Under the pieces are notes generated by a model. The model did no database searches. It saw nothing but the letters and a program-made list of their open reading frames with translations, and was not told where the DNA came from. The position numbers and the translations under genes are program-made. From assembly GCA_964489525.1 (NCBI GenBank), contig CAZAYY010000012.1:67342-131341 (forward strand): a stretch of DNA of 64,000 nucleotides, read 5' to 3'. The stretch is from CAZAYY01 sp964489525. GTDB lineage: Bacteria > Chloroflexota > Anaerolineae > Anaerolineales > JABWBV01. Of this stretch, positions 44,173 to 53,094 are shown one piece after another. How positions within the stretch are numbered: position 1 is the stretch's first letter; each line of letters starts with the position of its first letter.

Positions 44173-47100
44173 TTACCGGGTGAAGGGCAGGTATACCCTG
44201 TAAAGCGTGTCTGCCACCAGCAAAGGCTGCCAGGCATCCACAGACCAGTTGCCCTTAGCATCTTTCGCCCGGAATTTGATGATGTGCAAGCCTGGGCTGA
44301 GGCCCCACTGGTTGGGGTTCATGGCAAAACCAGGCTGGTTGCTCATAAGCCCGTCATGGGAGGAAGTCCACTCGTATTCCACAATGCCGCCACTCAGCTG
44401 GTCACAATCCTTGGCAAAGCCCTGGAAATAGACCAGGTCGGTCGTGGCAAGTTCTATGGAAGTTGGAGCAACCACAATCCGGGCGGTGGGTACAATCTCG
44501 ATGGCTTCGTTGTAATATACCCGGCGGTACCACATGTCGCTGTTGGTCACCACTTCTTCGGCGTCTTCATTCCATTGGTTCCAAACCGCATAGAAGAATG
44601 TGCCGCCCGGGTTGGCCACCAGCGCCGCCTCTCCAGAAAGATCGTCCTGGTTGTTTTCAAGCCAGTCAAAGGATTCGCGATAAACGCCGTTGGCATCTGG
44701 AATGTCTGCAAGCACAATGTCATCATAGTTGTCGCCCCAGTCGGAAGCCCGGCTGTAATACAGGTTCAACGGGGTGGCTTCGCCAAGGGTAACCGTGGTA
44801 TTGTCGCCGGTTTCATACACCACGAAGAACTTGCTGGGGTCTCGCTCATCATCGGTATAGCGATACTCCGTCTTCAACGTATCCGAGAAAATTGCCGGAG
44901 CGGTGGGGCTGTAGCGGGGATCCAGGATGGTGATCTTGGTGCCAATAAGCTGTGAAACGTTGCGGGCGGGTTCAAAAGCGCCTACCCCATAGCAGGTTTC
45001 TACCGACAGTTCACTTTCGCCATCAGGGATATCCAGGTAGTTTTCAACGTGGCACGGGCCGATATCGTCTCCCAGCCCAAGTGGGGTGGTTGTCCAGGTC
45101 TGCCCGCCGTCGAAGGAGCGGCGAATGTACAGGTTGTATTTGTCATTTCCAACCGAGTTAGCCATCCAGTTGGGCGACCAGGCGTAAAGCACCATGACAA
45201 AATCACCATCAATGAAACCACGGTGGCCTTTGGCAATGTCGTAGGGGTTTTCCCAGGTCTGGTCATCCAGGTTTTCTGCTGTCTGGTCCCAAACGGTCAC
45301 CTTCGGGAAGGGGGATACGCCGCCATCCCACGGGAAGGCTTGAATGCATTGAGCCGGGTCGGTGCCATCTCCACCCGCTGGCAGGTTGGTACAGCGCTCA
45401 ATGCTGGTTCCAGACAGGTTGGTGGGTGTCGAAAGGCAGATGCCACCGGGGTAGTTCGGGTTGATTGCTGCATGGACGGTTTCGGTGGTGTAGCGGGTAT
45501 CGGTGATCGGCACATAGTCCCAGATATCACAGGCCATGTTCTCAAAAGCAAAGGGGTTATCGAGCATGGGGTCAAATTCATCTGGAATGACCAGCCGGCG
45601 CATGTAGATATCGGCCGGGCCGCCCTGGTTAATGATGCCCTGCTTGTAGAGCAAGATTGCCGAGGTTTTTTCCACTGAGTTCAACGTGGCTTTTCCAGAT
45701 TGGACAATCAGGCTGAAACGCCGGGCAATTTCGGTTTCGTAAAATGCGTTGCCCCAGTCATCCAACTGAAGCTCAAAGAAATCTCCTGTTTCTGGGTCGG
45801 AAGAAGGTTGGTTGAGGATATGGCCTCGGCTGACCAGGTCGGGTTGGAACATGTCGAAGCTGTGGTACCAGATATTCTTACCGATATCAATGGGTTCCAC
45901 TTCCAACTCGCTCGATCCTTCACCTAATGCTTTGGTTTCTTCGTAGGCAATCAGCACCCAGGCGCTGGTTCGGGTGTCGTAGATGGGTTCGGTAATCTCG
46001 ACGGTATAGGTGATGCCTGAGGTATCGGTGAGAGTAACGGTCTGGGTGATTTCGCCAATGATGGTGTCATAATCATAGGTGGTGTACCCTTGCAAGCCAA
46101 TCCGGGGTCGCGAAGCGCCCACCCGCCCTACCAGGGTGCGGCCATCTTCCGTCACGCAAACATTCTTGGGCTGGCCGCCGGGGTTAAGCCACTCTACTGT
46201 GGATGCACAGTACTCAAGAATTCCATCTCCGTTGAAGTCGTGGTGGCAATAGGGGTCTTCGGTCAAAGAGGTGGCATCACAAAAGTCGTTGTCGGTCAGG
46301 CGAACCGGAACTTCCATGAGCACACCCACTTTGGGCAGGGTTCCTTCCGGATCATAAACATATTCAATCGGGTCGGGGATGTTTTCCAGGTTCTCGGTGG
46401 TCGGGTCGTCCACCAGGGCAAAATCATCCCAACCAATATAACTGTACCAGACATCGGTTTTGGCGTTGACAATCGCACCGCTCCAACCCTCGCCTGGGCC
46501 AAGGCCCTGGCCGGGCCGCAGGCCTTCGGGGTCTTCCTGCCAGGTGACAATAAAGCCAGCGCCTTCCACGCCTTTAACTTCAATCCGGTGTGCATCCCGG
46601 CGTCCAGAGGTCAGGCGTTCGGCTTTGCGCCAAATCATGTCATAATAGGAGGTGCCATCTTCCCGGGTGATTTGCTCCAAGGTGCCTCGGGCTACCCAAA
46701 CACAGCCATAAGGGATTTCGCCTATTTCAGGAAAGCCCTGTAGGGTGTAATCTACTGATTTTTGGGTACCCATCACGCCAAACAGATCTTTTTCCGGATA
46801 GATGGTATAGGCGGGCAGGCCGCCATCACAGTAGCGGCTGATCCAGGCCACCATCGCGTACCGCCCGGTAATGGCGAATTCACGCGAAACGCCCAGTTCC
46901 AGGTAGAAAACATCACCGGGGTAGGGTATGCCATCCACGGTGAATGAGCTCAGATGGGCTGAATCTGACAGGTTGTAGTTCTTCCAGGTGGCGCCATCGT
47001 CCAGCGAGAGAGCGGCAAAGGCATCCCGTGCACCAAAACCAAGGCCGCTGCGCACTTCTTCCTCGTGTTCAATACCATCAATGTATGCGCTCAATAAAGG

Positions 47101-47364
47101 CCGGGCATAGTCGCGGGTTTCAATCACCGTTTCTGTGTCGGAAAGCAAGACGGTGTACTCAATGGTGGTCAGGCTGCCATCGGCTTTTTGGGCTGGGACA
47201 TAAAAGTTCATCATACCCACAGCGGCTTCCTCGGTTTCACCGTCGGGTGTTCTGGAGACGTTTCTGCGAAACATCACGCCATCATCACCCAGGGCTGAAC
47301 CGGTGACAAGGCCGAGGGCCAGGACAACCATGAGCACTGCAAATAATACGGTTTTCGGTTTCAT
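44173..47364 (-). CDS. Large secreted protein, likely 'choice-of-anchor O' family
   Basis: This 1063-aa protein has a signal peptide (about 1-26, cleavage near ALGDD). It contains sialidase-like Asp-box stretches (SFDGGQTWTTTPLG and SLDDGATWKNYNL). The segment VTWQEDPEGLRPGQGLGPGE matches what I recall of 'choice-of-anchor O' proteins, but this is from memory. The C terminus is RVYLPFTR, similar to two other secreted proteins in the window. It lies 45 nt after the 69-residue protein gene and upstream of the FG-GAP gene. The function is unknown; a surface-exposed, possibly electron-transport-linked role is suggested by position only. Confidence 0.7.
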   Translation of the reverse strand: MKPKTVLFAVLMVVLALGLVTGSALGDDGVMFRRNVSRTPDGETEEAAVGMMNFYVPAQKADGSLTTIEYTVLLSDTETVIETRDYARPLLSAYIDGIEHEEEVRSGLGFGARDAFAALSLDDGATWKNYNLSDSAHLSSFTVDGIPYPGDVFYLELGVSREFAITGRYAMVAWISRYCDGGLPAYTIYPEKDLFGVMGTQKSVDYTLQGFPEIGEIPYGCVWVARGTLEQITREDGTSYYDMIWRKAERLTSGRRDAHRIEVKGVEGAGFIVTWQEDPEGLRPGQGLGPGEGWSGAIVNAKTDVWYSYIGWDDFALVDDPTTENLENIPDPIEYVYDPEGTLPKVGVLMEVPVRLTDNDFCDATSLTEDPYCHHDFNGDGILEYCASTVEWLNPGGQPKNVCVTEDGRTLVGRVGASRPRIGLQGYTTYDYDTIIGEITQTVTLTDTSGITYTVEITEPIYDTRTSAWVLIAYEETKALGEGSSELEVEPIDIGKNIWYHSFDMFQPDLVSRGHILNQPSSDPETGDFFELQLDDWGNAFYETEIARRFSLIVQSGKATLNSVEKTSAILLYKQGIINQGGPADIYMRRLVIPDEFDPMLDNPFAFENMACDIWDYVPITDTRYTTETVHAAINPNYPGGICLSTPTNLSGTSIERCTNLPAGGDGTDPAQCIQAFPWDGGVSPFPKVTVWDQTAENLDDQTWENPYDIAKGHRGFIDGDFVMVLYAWSPNWMANSVGNDKYNLYIRRSFDGGQTWTTTPLGLGDDIGPCHVENYLDIPDGESELSVETCYGVGAFEPARNVSQLIGTKITILDPRYSPTAPAIFSDTLKTEYRYTDDERDPSKFFVVYETGDNTTVTLGEATPLNLYYSRASDWGDNYDDIVLADIPDANGVYRESFDWLENNQDDLSGEAALVANPGGTFFYAVWNQWNEDAEEVVTNSDMWYRRVYYNEAIEIVPTARIVVAPTSIELATTDLVYFQGFAKDCDQLSGGIVEYEWTSSHDGLMSNQPGFAMNPNQWGLSPGLHIIKFRAKDAKGNWSVDAWQPLLVADTLYRVYLPFTR

Positions 47365-47408
47365 TTTTTACTCCTCTTCTAGAAGGTTCAAAGGACTTAA
47401 GGGGGCTG

Positions 47409-47618
47409 TCAAAGGGTCTTAACATACTTCATAAAGATTTCCTCCATTTGTTCAGGGGTGGCATTGACCTGTTTGCACAAATAATTGAACATCAGTTCAA
47501 CGGTTGAAAAGTGGATCACTTCCTGGGTGAGGACATTTTGCAGGGTGGCTCGCCAATCCCCACTCTGGCTATCACACCAGATGCGCATTAAGTAGGATTT
47601 GTAAAGTTGATCTTGCAT
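47409..47618 (-). CDS. Small conserved-looking protein, paralogue of 50884-51108
   Basis: This 69-aa protein reads QLYKSYLMRIW, a variable stretch, then DWRATLQNVLTQEVIHFS and a helical end. It aligns over about 48 residues with the 74-aa protein at 50884-51108 (HLYQSYILRLW, then QWRASLQDIFTKEIVEFS). An AAGGAG just before ATG 47618 decides the start. It is divergent from the BTAD regulator and just upstream of the 1063-aa gene, so likely the first gene of that operon. No known function; a regulator partner or small binding protein is possible. Confidence 0.72.
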   Translation of the reverse strand: MQDQLYKSYLMRIWCDSQSGDWRATLQNVLTQEVIHFSTVELMFNYLCKQVNATPEQMEEIFMKYVKTL

Positions 47619-47657
47619 AGGCTGACTCCTTATAGCCCTCTTAATGTACAAATTGTG

Positions 47658-47686
47658 TTGACAAACTTCACAGTTAAATGTATTAT
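47658..47686 (+). promoter_or_regulatory. Sigma-A-type promoter of the BTAD regulator gene
   Basis: A perfect -35 TTGACA (47658-47663) and TATTAT (47681-47686) are separated by exactly 17 nt. Start of transcription would be near 47693, giving a leader of about 90 nt. Confidence 0.8.
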
Positions 47687-47705
47687 GAGAGTAAGCAGTG
47701 ATAAA

Positions 47706-47769
47706 AACGTGAAAAGGGTGTGATTTTAAGAACGTGAAAGATTAAGGTTTTTTTTATACCGTTTCACAC
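47706..47769 (+). promoter_or_regulatory. Candidate operator: three GTGAAA copies in the leader
   Basis: AACGTGAAA occurs at 47706-47714 and again at 47731-47739, 25 nt apart. An inverted related copy, GTTTCACAC, is at 47761-47769. All lie between the promoter and ATG 47784. Spacing of about two and a half turns suits a dimeric or oligomeric repressor, possibly autoregulation by the BTAD protein. Confidence 0.4.
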
Positions 47770-47783
47770 TTCAGGGAGGTTGT

Positions 47784-50714
47784 ATGGAGCGGATCGTGAT
47801 CAACCTGTTGGGTTCGTTTAACGTCCTGGCAGGCGGCCAAAAAATCAACGACGATTTTCGAACCAGCAAAGAGCGTGCCTTACTGGCTTATCTGGTTGTT
47901 GAGCACCAGCAGGTTCACTTACGAGATGCTTTGGCCGAAATGTTCTGGCCAGGCAAGCCGCCCGGAAGCGCCCGTACCAATTTACGACAGGCTCTGACGG
48001 GTATCCGCCAGGTTTTGACGCAGGGGTTGAACAACCTGGACAACCATCTGATTGTGAACAATGAGAGTGTGCAGCTGCACCTGGGGGGGCAGATCCAGGT
48101 AGATGCACTCACGTTTGCCGGGCAAATTCATCATGCAGGTCATCATACCCACCTGGAGTTAAGCCAATGCCCAAAATGCCTGGCCGAGTTAGAAGAGGCC
48201 GTGGCTGCATACCAGGGAAATTTTCTTGAATCCTTTTTCCTGCCAGACAGCATTACATTTCAAGAATGGATTACCTATCAACGCGAGTATTACAACCGCC
48301 AGCTTGGCTCTGCCCTCTGGATGTTAATAAGTGCCCACAAAAAGCGTGTGGATTTTGAGCGGGTCGAGCAGTATGCAGCCCAAATGAACCGCTTTTTCCC
48401 CCTGGAAGAATTTGGCTACCGCGAACTGATGGAAGTGTATGCGGCCACAGGAAGAAGGAACGCCGCCCTGGAAAAATTTTCTGAATGCGCAAACCTGATG
48501 CAGCGTGAATTGGGCATTGAACCTTCTGGGGAAACCCAGGCTCTGTACGAAAAAATCAAAAGAAATCCGGACACAAGACCCCTGGCGCAAACCAGAGAGC
48601 CACCCGCTGCCCGGATTCCCACGGGTGAGTCACCTGTAAAAACGAACCTACAAGCACCCCTGACCAACTTTTTTGGCCGTCAAAAGGAATTGAACCGGCT
48701 TGCCACCTACCTGGAAAGCCCAAACTGCCGGTTGATCACCATTTTAGGGATTTCAGGCGTTGGCAAAACCCGGCTGGCCCTGGAAGCAGCCCGGAAAAAC
48801 GGCCATTTGTTTCCTGATGGGGTTTGGATTGTGTTTTCAAACGAACTCCGAAAGTCGCGCTTCCTGGCGGATACCTTGCTGCAAACCATGGGGGTTTATA
48901 TTGCAAACCCGAACGATGTCAAAGCTCAGCTGGCCAGGGTGCTGCAAAACCAGCAGGCACTTTTGGTTTTGGATGGGTTTGAATTGCTTGAAGACCAGAT
49001 CCAGCTTGTTTTGGATCTGTTGAGCCAGGCACCCAGGTTAAAAATTTTACTCACCTCTCGGGTACACCTGAACACAAAAGCCGATTACCCGATCATTCTG
49101 GGCAGCCTGGATTACCCGCCCCAAACTACTCAATCCAAAACACTCCAAATTAACGATTATCCTGCCCTACAGCTTCTCCACGACCGGGCATATCCGTTTT
49201 TGCTGCCAGAGCAAATTCCCCCTGCTCATATTCAAGAAATGGCAAAAATTTGCCAGGAGGTGGAAGGGCTGCCTTTAGCCATTGAACTGATTGCCGCCAA
49301 CCTGGACGAATTCAGCTTTGGCGAAATCCTGGCCATGTTAGCGAACAACCAACTGCAGATCGAAACCCAACAGCTCGATTTTCCAGACAAACACCGCAGT
49401 CTTGTGGTCGCGCTCAACAGCCTTTGGGAAAGTCTGTGCTCAGAATGCAAACAAAACGCCCCAAAATTGAACGTTTTCAAAAGCGGGTTCACATCCCAGG
49501 CCGCCCAGGCCTTAGGCGTGTCCAACCACACCCTGCAGCACCTGAGCAGTAAGTTCATTTTGCAAAAAGACATTCACCAGAGGTACCAGTTTCAACCCAT
49601 GGTTCAGCGGTTAATCGTATCCATGTTCCCGGTCGCAGCCGAACAAGCCGAAAGGCATGCCCGGCATTACCTGGAATACCTTCAAAAACACGAAATGGAA
49701 CTGCTTTTTGGCTACCCAAACAGCCTTACTTACCTGGAAATCAAACAAGATATCGCCAACATTCGCCAGGCCATAGATTGGGCCATCCTGAACACGAGGG
49801 CCGACCTTTTATCCCCCTCTCTGAACAGTATTTACGCCTACTATGATACCAGCAACCGTTTTCACGAAGGGGAAGGCCGGTTTGAAAGAATCAGCAAAGC
49901 CTTTGAAAGGCTGCCCCTCACTCCTGAAAACCAGCGCAGCCTGGGCATTGCCATGGGCTACCAGGCCTGGTTCAGCGGGCGCGGTGGTGCGCTGGAAAAT
50001 GCCCTGGTAATGCTGGCAAGCAGCCTGGCCCTGCTTGAGGAGTTTGGAACCGAGAGCGACAAAACCTTCATCTATGTTGCCCTCAGCCAGCTGGAGCTGC
50101 GATCAGGGCAGTTTGCCTGGGCAAAAGAACATGCTGATCAGGCGAAAGCCCTGGCCATTCACTACTACCAACCACACTGGCGCTGGCTCAGTGAACTGAC
50201 CCTGGCGCAAACTGCCCACCTGACCCACGAGAAAGAATCACCGGTCACAATCTACCTGGAGTGCCTTTCCGCATTTAAGAACTTAGGCTATGGGTTGGGA
50301 TATATCCGTACCTTGCTGCTGCTTGCCCGGTACAACCTGGCCACAAACCAGGCGGAAATGGCAAAATCGCACCTGATGCAAGCCTGGGAATACATTAAAA
50401 GCCCGCAGGATACCTGGCTTTCAGCCATCCTGGAGTTGGAGTTGGGAAATGTCGAACTGCAGCAGGGGTTCATTGCCCAAAGCCAGCTTACCTTAGAGAA
50501 AAGCTACGCCTATTTTCAAGATGTGGGAGACAAATATCATATCAGCCTGGCTGCCATCAGCCTGGGCAATCTTTGGACAAAACAGGGACAACTCGAAAAA
50601 GCCGAGATGTACTACCAGGAAGCCCTGGTTGCTGGCAACCAACAACAGCTGGAACCCATTACCCGAGAAGTTGAGCACAGGCTGCTGAAATTGAGAGAAT
50701 CCCCCACCCGATAA
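47784..50714 (+). CDS. BTAD/SARP-family transcriptional regulator with NTPase and TPR regions
   Basis: This 976-aa AfsR-like regulator has an OmpR/PhoB-type winged helix (about 5-95; RTSKERALLAYLVVEHQ and ARTNLRQALTGIRQVL), a bacterial transcriptional activation domain (about 95-250; GYRELMEVYAATGRRNAALE), a STAND-type NTPase (about 295-560) with ILGISGVGKTRLA near 320 and LLVLDGFELL, a winged linker, and a helical TPR-like C terminus (about 620-976). It has a strong promoter and GGGAGG ribosome site. Divergent to the small protein and 1063-aa gene and convergent with a second small paralogue, it probably controls these. Confidence 0.9.
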   Translation: MERIVINLLGSFNVLAGGQKINDDFRTSKERALLAYLVVEHQQVHLRDALAEMFWPGKPPGSARTNLRQALTGIRQVLTQGLNNLDNHLIVNNESVQLHLGGQIQVDALTFAGQIHHAGHHTHLELSQCPKCLAELEEAVAAYQGNFLESFFLPDSITFQEWITYQREYYNRQLGSALWMLISAHKKRVDFERVEQYAAQMNRFFPLEEFGYRELMEVYAATGRRNAALEKFSECANLMQRELGIEPSGETQALYEKIKRNPDTRPLAQTREPPAARIPTGESPVKTNLQAPLTNFFGRQKELNRLATYLESPNCRLITILGISGVGKTRLALEAARKNGHLFPDGVWIVFSNELRKSRFLADTLLQTMGVYIANPNDVKAQLARVLQNQQALLVLDGFELLEDQIQLVLDLLSQAPRLKILLTSRVHLNTKADYPIILGSLDYPPQTTQSKTLQINDYPALQLLHDRAYPFLLPEQIPPAHIQEMAKICQEVEGLPLAIELIAANLDEFSFGEILAMLANNQLQIETQQLDFPDKHRSLVVALNSLWESLCSECKQNAPKLNVFKSGFTSQAAQALGVSNHTLQHLSSKFILQKDIHQRYQFQPMVQRLIVSMFPVAAEQAERHARHYLEYLQKHEMELLFGYPNSLTYLEIKQDIANIRQAIDWAILNTRADLLSPSLNSIYAYYDTSNRFHEGEGRFERISKAFERLPLTPENQRSLGIAMGYQAWFSGRGGALENALVMLASSLALLEEFGTESDKTFIYVALSQLELRSGQFAWAKEHADQAKALAIHYYQPHWRWLSELTLAQTAHLTHEKESPVTIYLECLSAFKNLGYGLGYIRTLLLLARYNLATNQAEMAKSHLMQAWEYIKSPQDTWLSAILELELGNVELQQGFIAQSQLTLEKSYAYFQDVGDKYHISLAAISLGNLWTKQGQLEKAEMYYQEALVAGNQQQLEPITREVEHRLLKLRESPTR

Positions 50715-50754
50715 TCCGCATCACCACAGACAGAACCAACAACCATGATGAATA

Positions 50755-50809
50755 AAAGCATCTGCCCTTTGGTCACTGCGATATTCGCAGCCTGGCGGGC
50801 AGATGCTTT
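50755..50809. terminator. Nested hairpin between the BTAD gene and a small gene
   Basis: An outer 13-bp perfect stem (50755-50767 with 50797-50809) encloses an inner 6-bp stem (50776-50781 with 50785-50790). The minus side continues with TTTTATT, weakly the plus side. It likely terminates the convergent minus-strand small gene and possibly the BTAD transcript. Confidence 0.7.
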
Positions 50810-50883
50810 GCATGGATGTTCTGATGGGGTTCGAAGCGGCAAAGATCAGTTTCGTGGTGGTGGATTCTTTACGATAAACCTCT

Positions 50884-51108
50884 TCAAGCAGGCTCAACCC
50901 TGCGGGATTTAACCTGTTGGGGTTTGCCAGGTTGGAATTCCACTCCAATTTTGTCATAAATATAAACCGCCATGGCCGGAATCTCCGAAAATTCTACGAT
51001 CTCCTTGGTGAAAATATCTTGCAAGGAAGCCCGCCATTGGTTTTCATCTCTTACCCACCACAGGCGAAGAATGTAGGACTGGTAAAGGTGGTTAATTCCT
51101 GCTGTCAT
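50884..51108 (-). CDS. Small conserved-looking protein, paralogue of 47409-47618
   Basis: This 74-aa protein reads HLYQSYILRLWW, a short spacer, then QWRASLQDIFTKEIVEFS and a YIYDKIG helix. About half of the 48 aligned residues are the same or similar to the 69-aa protein on the other side of the BTAD gene. GGAGG precedes ATG 51108. Its C-terminal tail (QQVKSRRVEPA) is basic and absent from the paralogue. Two copies flanking one regulator suggest a family associated with it; no function is known. Confidence 0.72.
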   Translation of the reverse strand: MTAGINHLYQSYILRLWWVRDENQWRASLQDIFTKEIVEFSEIPAMAVYIYDKIGVEFQPGKPQQVKSRRVEPA

Positions 51109-51160
51109 TTTGTTTTCCTCCGGGGGTGAATCACCAAGAATGCCAATTGGGAGGGGAATG

Positions 51161-51202
51161 AAAACCCCTTCGGATTTGATGGGCTGCCCAAATCCGAAGG
51201 GG
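51161..51202 (-). terminator. Intrinsic terminator of the sigma/DUF5667 operon
   Basis: A perfect 14-bp stem (51165-51178 with 51189-51202) is followed on the minus strand by TTTT. It lies 20 nt after the stop at 51222. Confidence 0.88.
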
Positions 51203-51221
51203 TGATTGTTGAAAAGGGGGG

Positions 51222-52361
51222 TTAAGGTTTTGCAGGCGTTTGTTCGGGAATTCCAGCGCCAGGCTCACCAGGAGTCTCTTCAGGCTGCCCCAGGGCGGGG
51301 TCGCCAATTGGTTCCTCGGGTTGACCTTCGCCGGGTTCACCAGGAATTTCTTCCGGAATGCCCTGTCCAGGGGTTTCAGGTGTGTCTTCGGGCTTACCCA
51401 GGCCGGGTTCGCCGGGCACATCCTCTGGTTTGCCCAGGCCAGGTTCACCGGGCACATCCTCTGGTTTGCCCAGGCCAGGTTCACCGGGCACATCCTCTGG
51501 CTTGCCCTGGCCTGGAGTGCCAGGAACTTCTTCAGGCTTGCCAGACGGGGAATCGGGGTTGACATTATTGTTCGGGCCTTCGCCATTGAAAACAGGTTCG
51601 CCTGGATCTTCGTTGGTGCGGTCGCGTGGCTGCTGTTCAAGCATGTTCATGGTGGGGTCCAGGTTGCCGTTGCCAGCCTGCAGCAGGCGCAGCCGTTCAA
51701 TAACCATCTGTCGCACCTGGTTTAGCACAGGGCTGGGTGATTCTTTCTGATCCTGCAGCAGCCGCTCTTGCACCTGCAGGGCTTGCTGCAGCCGGATGGC
51801 AGCTTGTGCCTGGCCTTCTGGGCTGAGTTGGGCAGCATATTGGTAAGCCATTTCCAGGGTGTGGGTGGCCTGCTCCCCGGCGCTCGCTGGAATCTCAAGC
51901 CCGGCTTCTTGCAGGGCTAAAATCTCCATGGTGCGCAGTTCAGAGAGGTGCAACATGCGCTGAAAACGGGCATCATCATTGAAGGTGAGGGCAAGGGCAA
52001 TGTCTTCAGTCAGGGTTTTGACAGGGTATAGAGGTTCGCCGGGCAGGCTGTCTTGGGCCGCATAGGCTGTGGCGCCAGCGCCACCCAGGGCGAGAACAAA
52101 GGCTACGAGAATTGAAGTTAAGAGGGGTACCATTTTATGCTCCTTTCGCATAGGGTTCCAAAAAGAAAACAAAGAAACCAGGAATGAGCGGCTGGCCGGG
52201 CGAAGCGCATGCGGCGCAGGAAGATGTTCCAATTCATCCAGGAAAGCAGCCCGTTTTTGTGCAGCGATTTCCGGGTTTCGGGCCGGGGTGGTTTTCGCAA
52301 GGGGAGCGAAAAGTTCCCGGGCTTCATCGTCAGACATGGGGGGGGTGTTGAAGGGGTTCAT
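51222..52361 (-). CDS. DUF5667-type membrane protein with Pro/Gly/Glu repeat tail
   Basis: This 379-aa protein has a cytosolic N-terminal segment (1-75), a helix at about 77-100 (MVPLLTSILVAFVLALGGAG), a DUF5667-like extracytoplasmic domain with the SLPGEPLYPVKTLTEDIALA start and an AAQLSPEGQAQAAIRLQQAL helix (about 105-230), and a 150-residue tail of repeats such as GKPEDVPGEPGL. It overlaps the ECF sigma stop by ATGA, so it is a candidate anti-sigma or stress-sensing partner; such pairs are common in Chloroflexi and actinobacteria. The tail is encoded by the tandem repeat at 51391-51498 plus degenerate copies. Confidence 0.83.
   Translation of the reverse strand: MNPFNTPPMSDDEARELFAPLAKTTPARNPEIAAQKRAAFLDELEHLPAPHALRPASRSFLVSLFSFWNPMRKEHKMVPLLTSILVAFVLALGGAGATAYAAQDSLPGEPLYPVKTLTEDIALALTFNDDARFQRMLHLSELRTMEILALQEAGLEIPASAGEQATHTLEMAYQYAAQLSPEGQAQAAIRLQQALQVQERLLQDQKESPSPVLNQVRQMVIERLRLLQAGNGNLDPTMNMLEQQPRDRTNEDPGEPVFNGEGPNNNVNPDSPSGKPEEVPGTPGQGKPEDVPGEPGLGKPEDVPGEPGLGKPEDVPGEPGLGKPEDTPETPGQGIPEEIPGEPGEGQPEEPIGDPALGQPEETPGEPGAGIPEQTPAKP
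51391..51498. repeat. 36-bp tandem repeat, three units
   Basis: Units 51391-51426, 51427-51462 and 51463-51498 differ at only a few bases; the last two are identical. Each encodes a 12-residue GKPEDVPGEPGL-type unit. Further diverged units flank it on both sides. It is likely variable in copy number. Confidence 0.9.
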
Positions 52362-52897
52362 TCTACCTCCTGGGGGTTCAAGATCCGGCGCAGTGCGCTG
52401 AGCCCACGATGCTGCAGGGCTTTGATCGCCCCAACAGGCTTTTCCAGGACTTCAGCAACTTCTGCTTGCGACCAGCCTTCTAAAAATCGCAGGGTGACTA
52501 CCTGGCGCTGCTCTGGGGTGAGCATGCGCAGGGCCTGGCGAAGGTTTTCGGCTTGCATCTCTCGGGCGGCTTCCTCCGCGGTGGATAGCTCGGCAGGGAG
52601 ATGGGCTGCGTTTTCTAATTGGGTTTCACCAGGATGGTTTCTGCGATAGTAATCGTTGATCCAGTAGTGAGCAATCTGGTAGAGATAGGCTCTCAGGTAT
52701 TTTTCTGGCCCACCGCCGCGCTGGATCGCATGTAAAAAACGGCGGAAGGTCTCGGCCACGCAGTCCTCGGCCAGCAAAGGGTCACCCAAAAGACGGGCAG
52801 CGTAGCGATACAGTTCAGGATTGTAGCGGTCGTAAATTTCTGCCAGGGTTTGGCGGTCAAATTTCCGGGCTTTTTCCAGCAGTTCTTGTTCCAACAT
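52358..52897 (-). CDS. ECF-type RNA polymerase sigma factor
   Basis: This 179-aa group IV sigma factor has region 2 (ARKFDRQTLAEIYDRYNPEL, AEDCVAETFRRFLHAI) and region 4 (LTPEQRQVVTLRFLEGWSQA then EVAEVLEKPVGAIKALQHRG) with the helix-turn-helix. No region 3 is present, as expected. The frame opens to 53062, but ATG 52897 follows AAGGAAGGAA and fits family length. Its stop overlaps the next gene by ATGA; that gene is the likely membrane partner controlling it. Confidence 0.92.
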   Translation of the reverse strand: MLEQELLEKARKFDRQTLAEIYDRYNPELYRYAARLLGDPLLAEDCVAETFRRFLHAIQRGGGPEKYLRAYLYQIAHYWINDYYRRNHPGETQLENAAHLPAELSTAEEAAREMQAENLRQALRMLTPEQRQVVTLRFLEGWSQAEVAEVLEKPVGAIKALQHRGLSALRRILNPQEVE

Positions 52898-53004
52898 GCT
52901 CGTTCCTTCCTTGCTGGAGGGGATGATGCTTTCTCCGGTATGTATTGTAATAGATGGTCTGGCAAATTGGGTAAACATAATCTTTTCGAGTGAACTTTTG
53001 CTTT

Positions 53005-53010
53005 TATAAT
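53005..53010 (+). promoter_or_regulatory. -10 box upstream of the selenoprotein gene
   Basis: TATAAT lies 84 nt before ATG 53095, in the divergent region between the sigma factor and the selenoprotein. The -35 is poor (TTTTCG at 16 nt). Confidence 0.35.
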
Positions 53011-53094
53011 ATATGACGAGCAGGCACCAAAAAAGATATGGTTTCCAAAAAAGTTCCCTCAAAACTGCTCACCCAAGTTCATAGGAGGATCCCA

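Noticed and set aside
51391..51498. Possible CRISPR array
   Set aside because: Units are contiguous 36-bp repeats without spacers and lie inside a coding frame.
51206..51750. Plus-strand ORFs with apparent repeats over the DUF5667 tail
   Set aside because: They are antisense copies of the 36-bp tandem repeat; the minus frame has the domain and a sigma partner.
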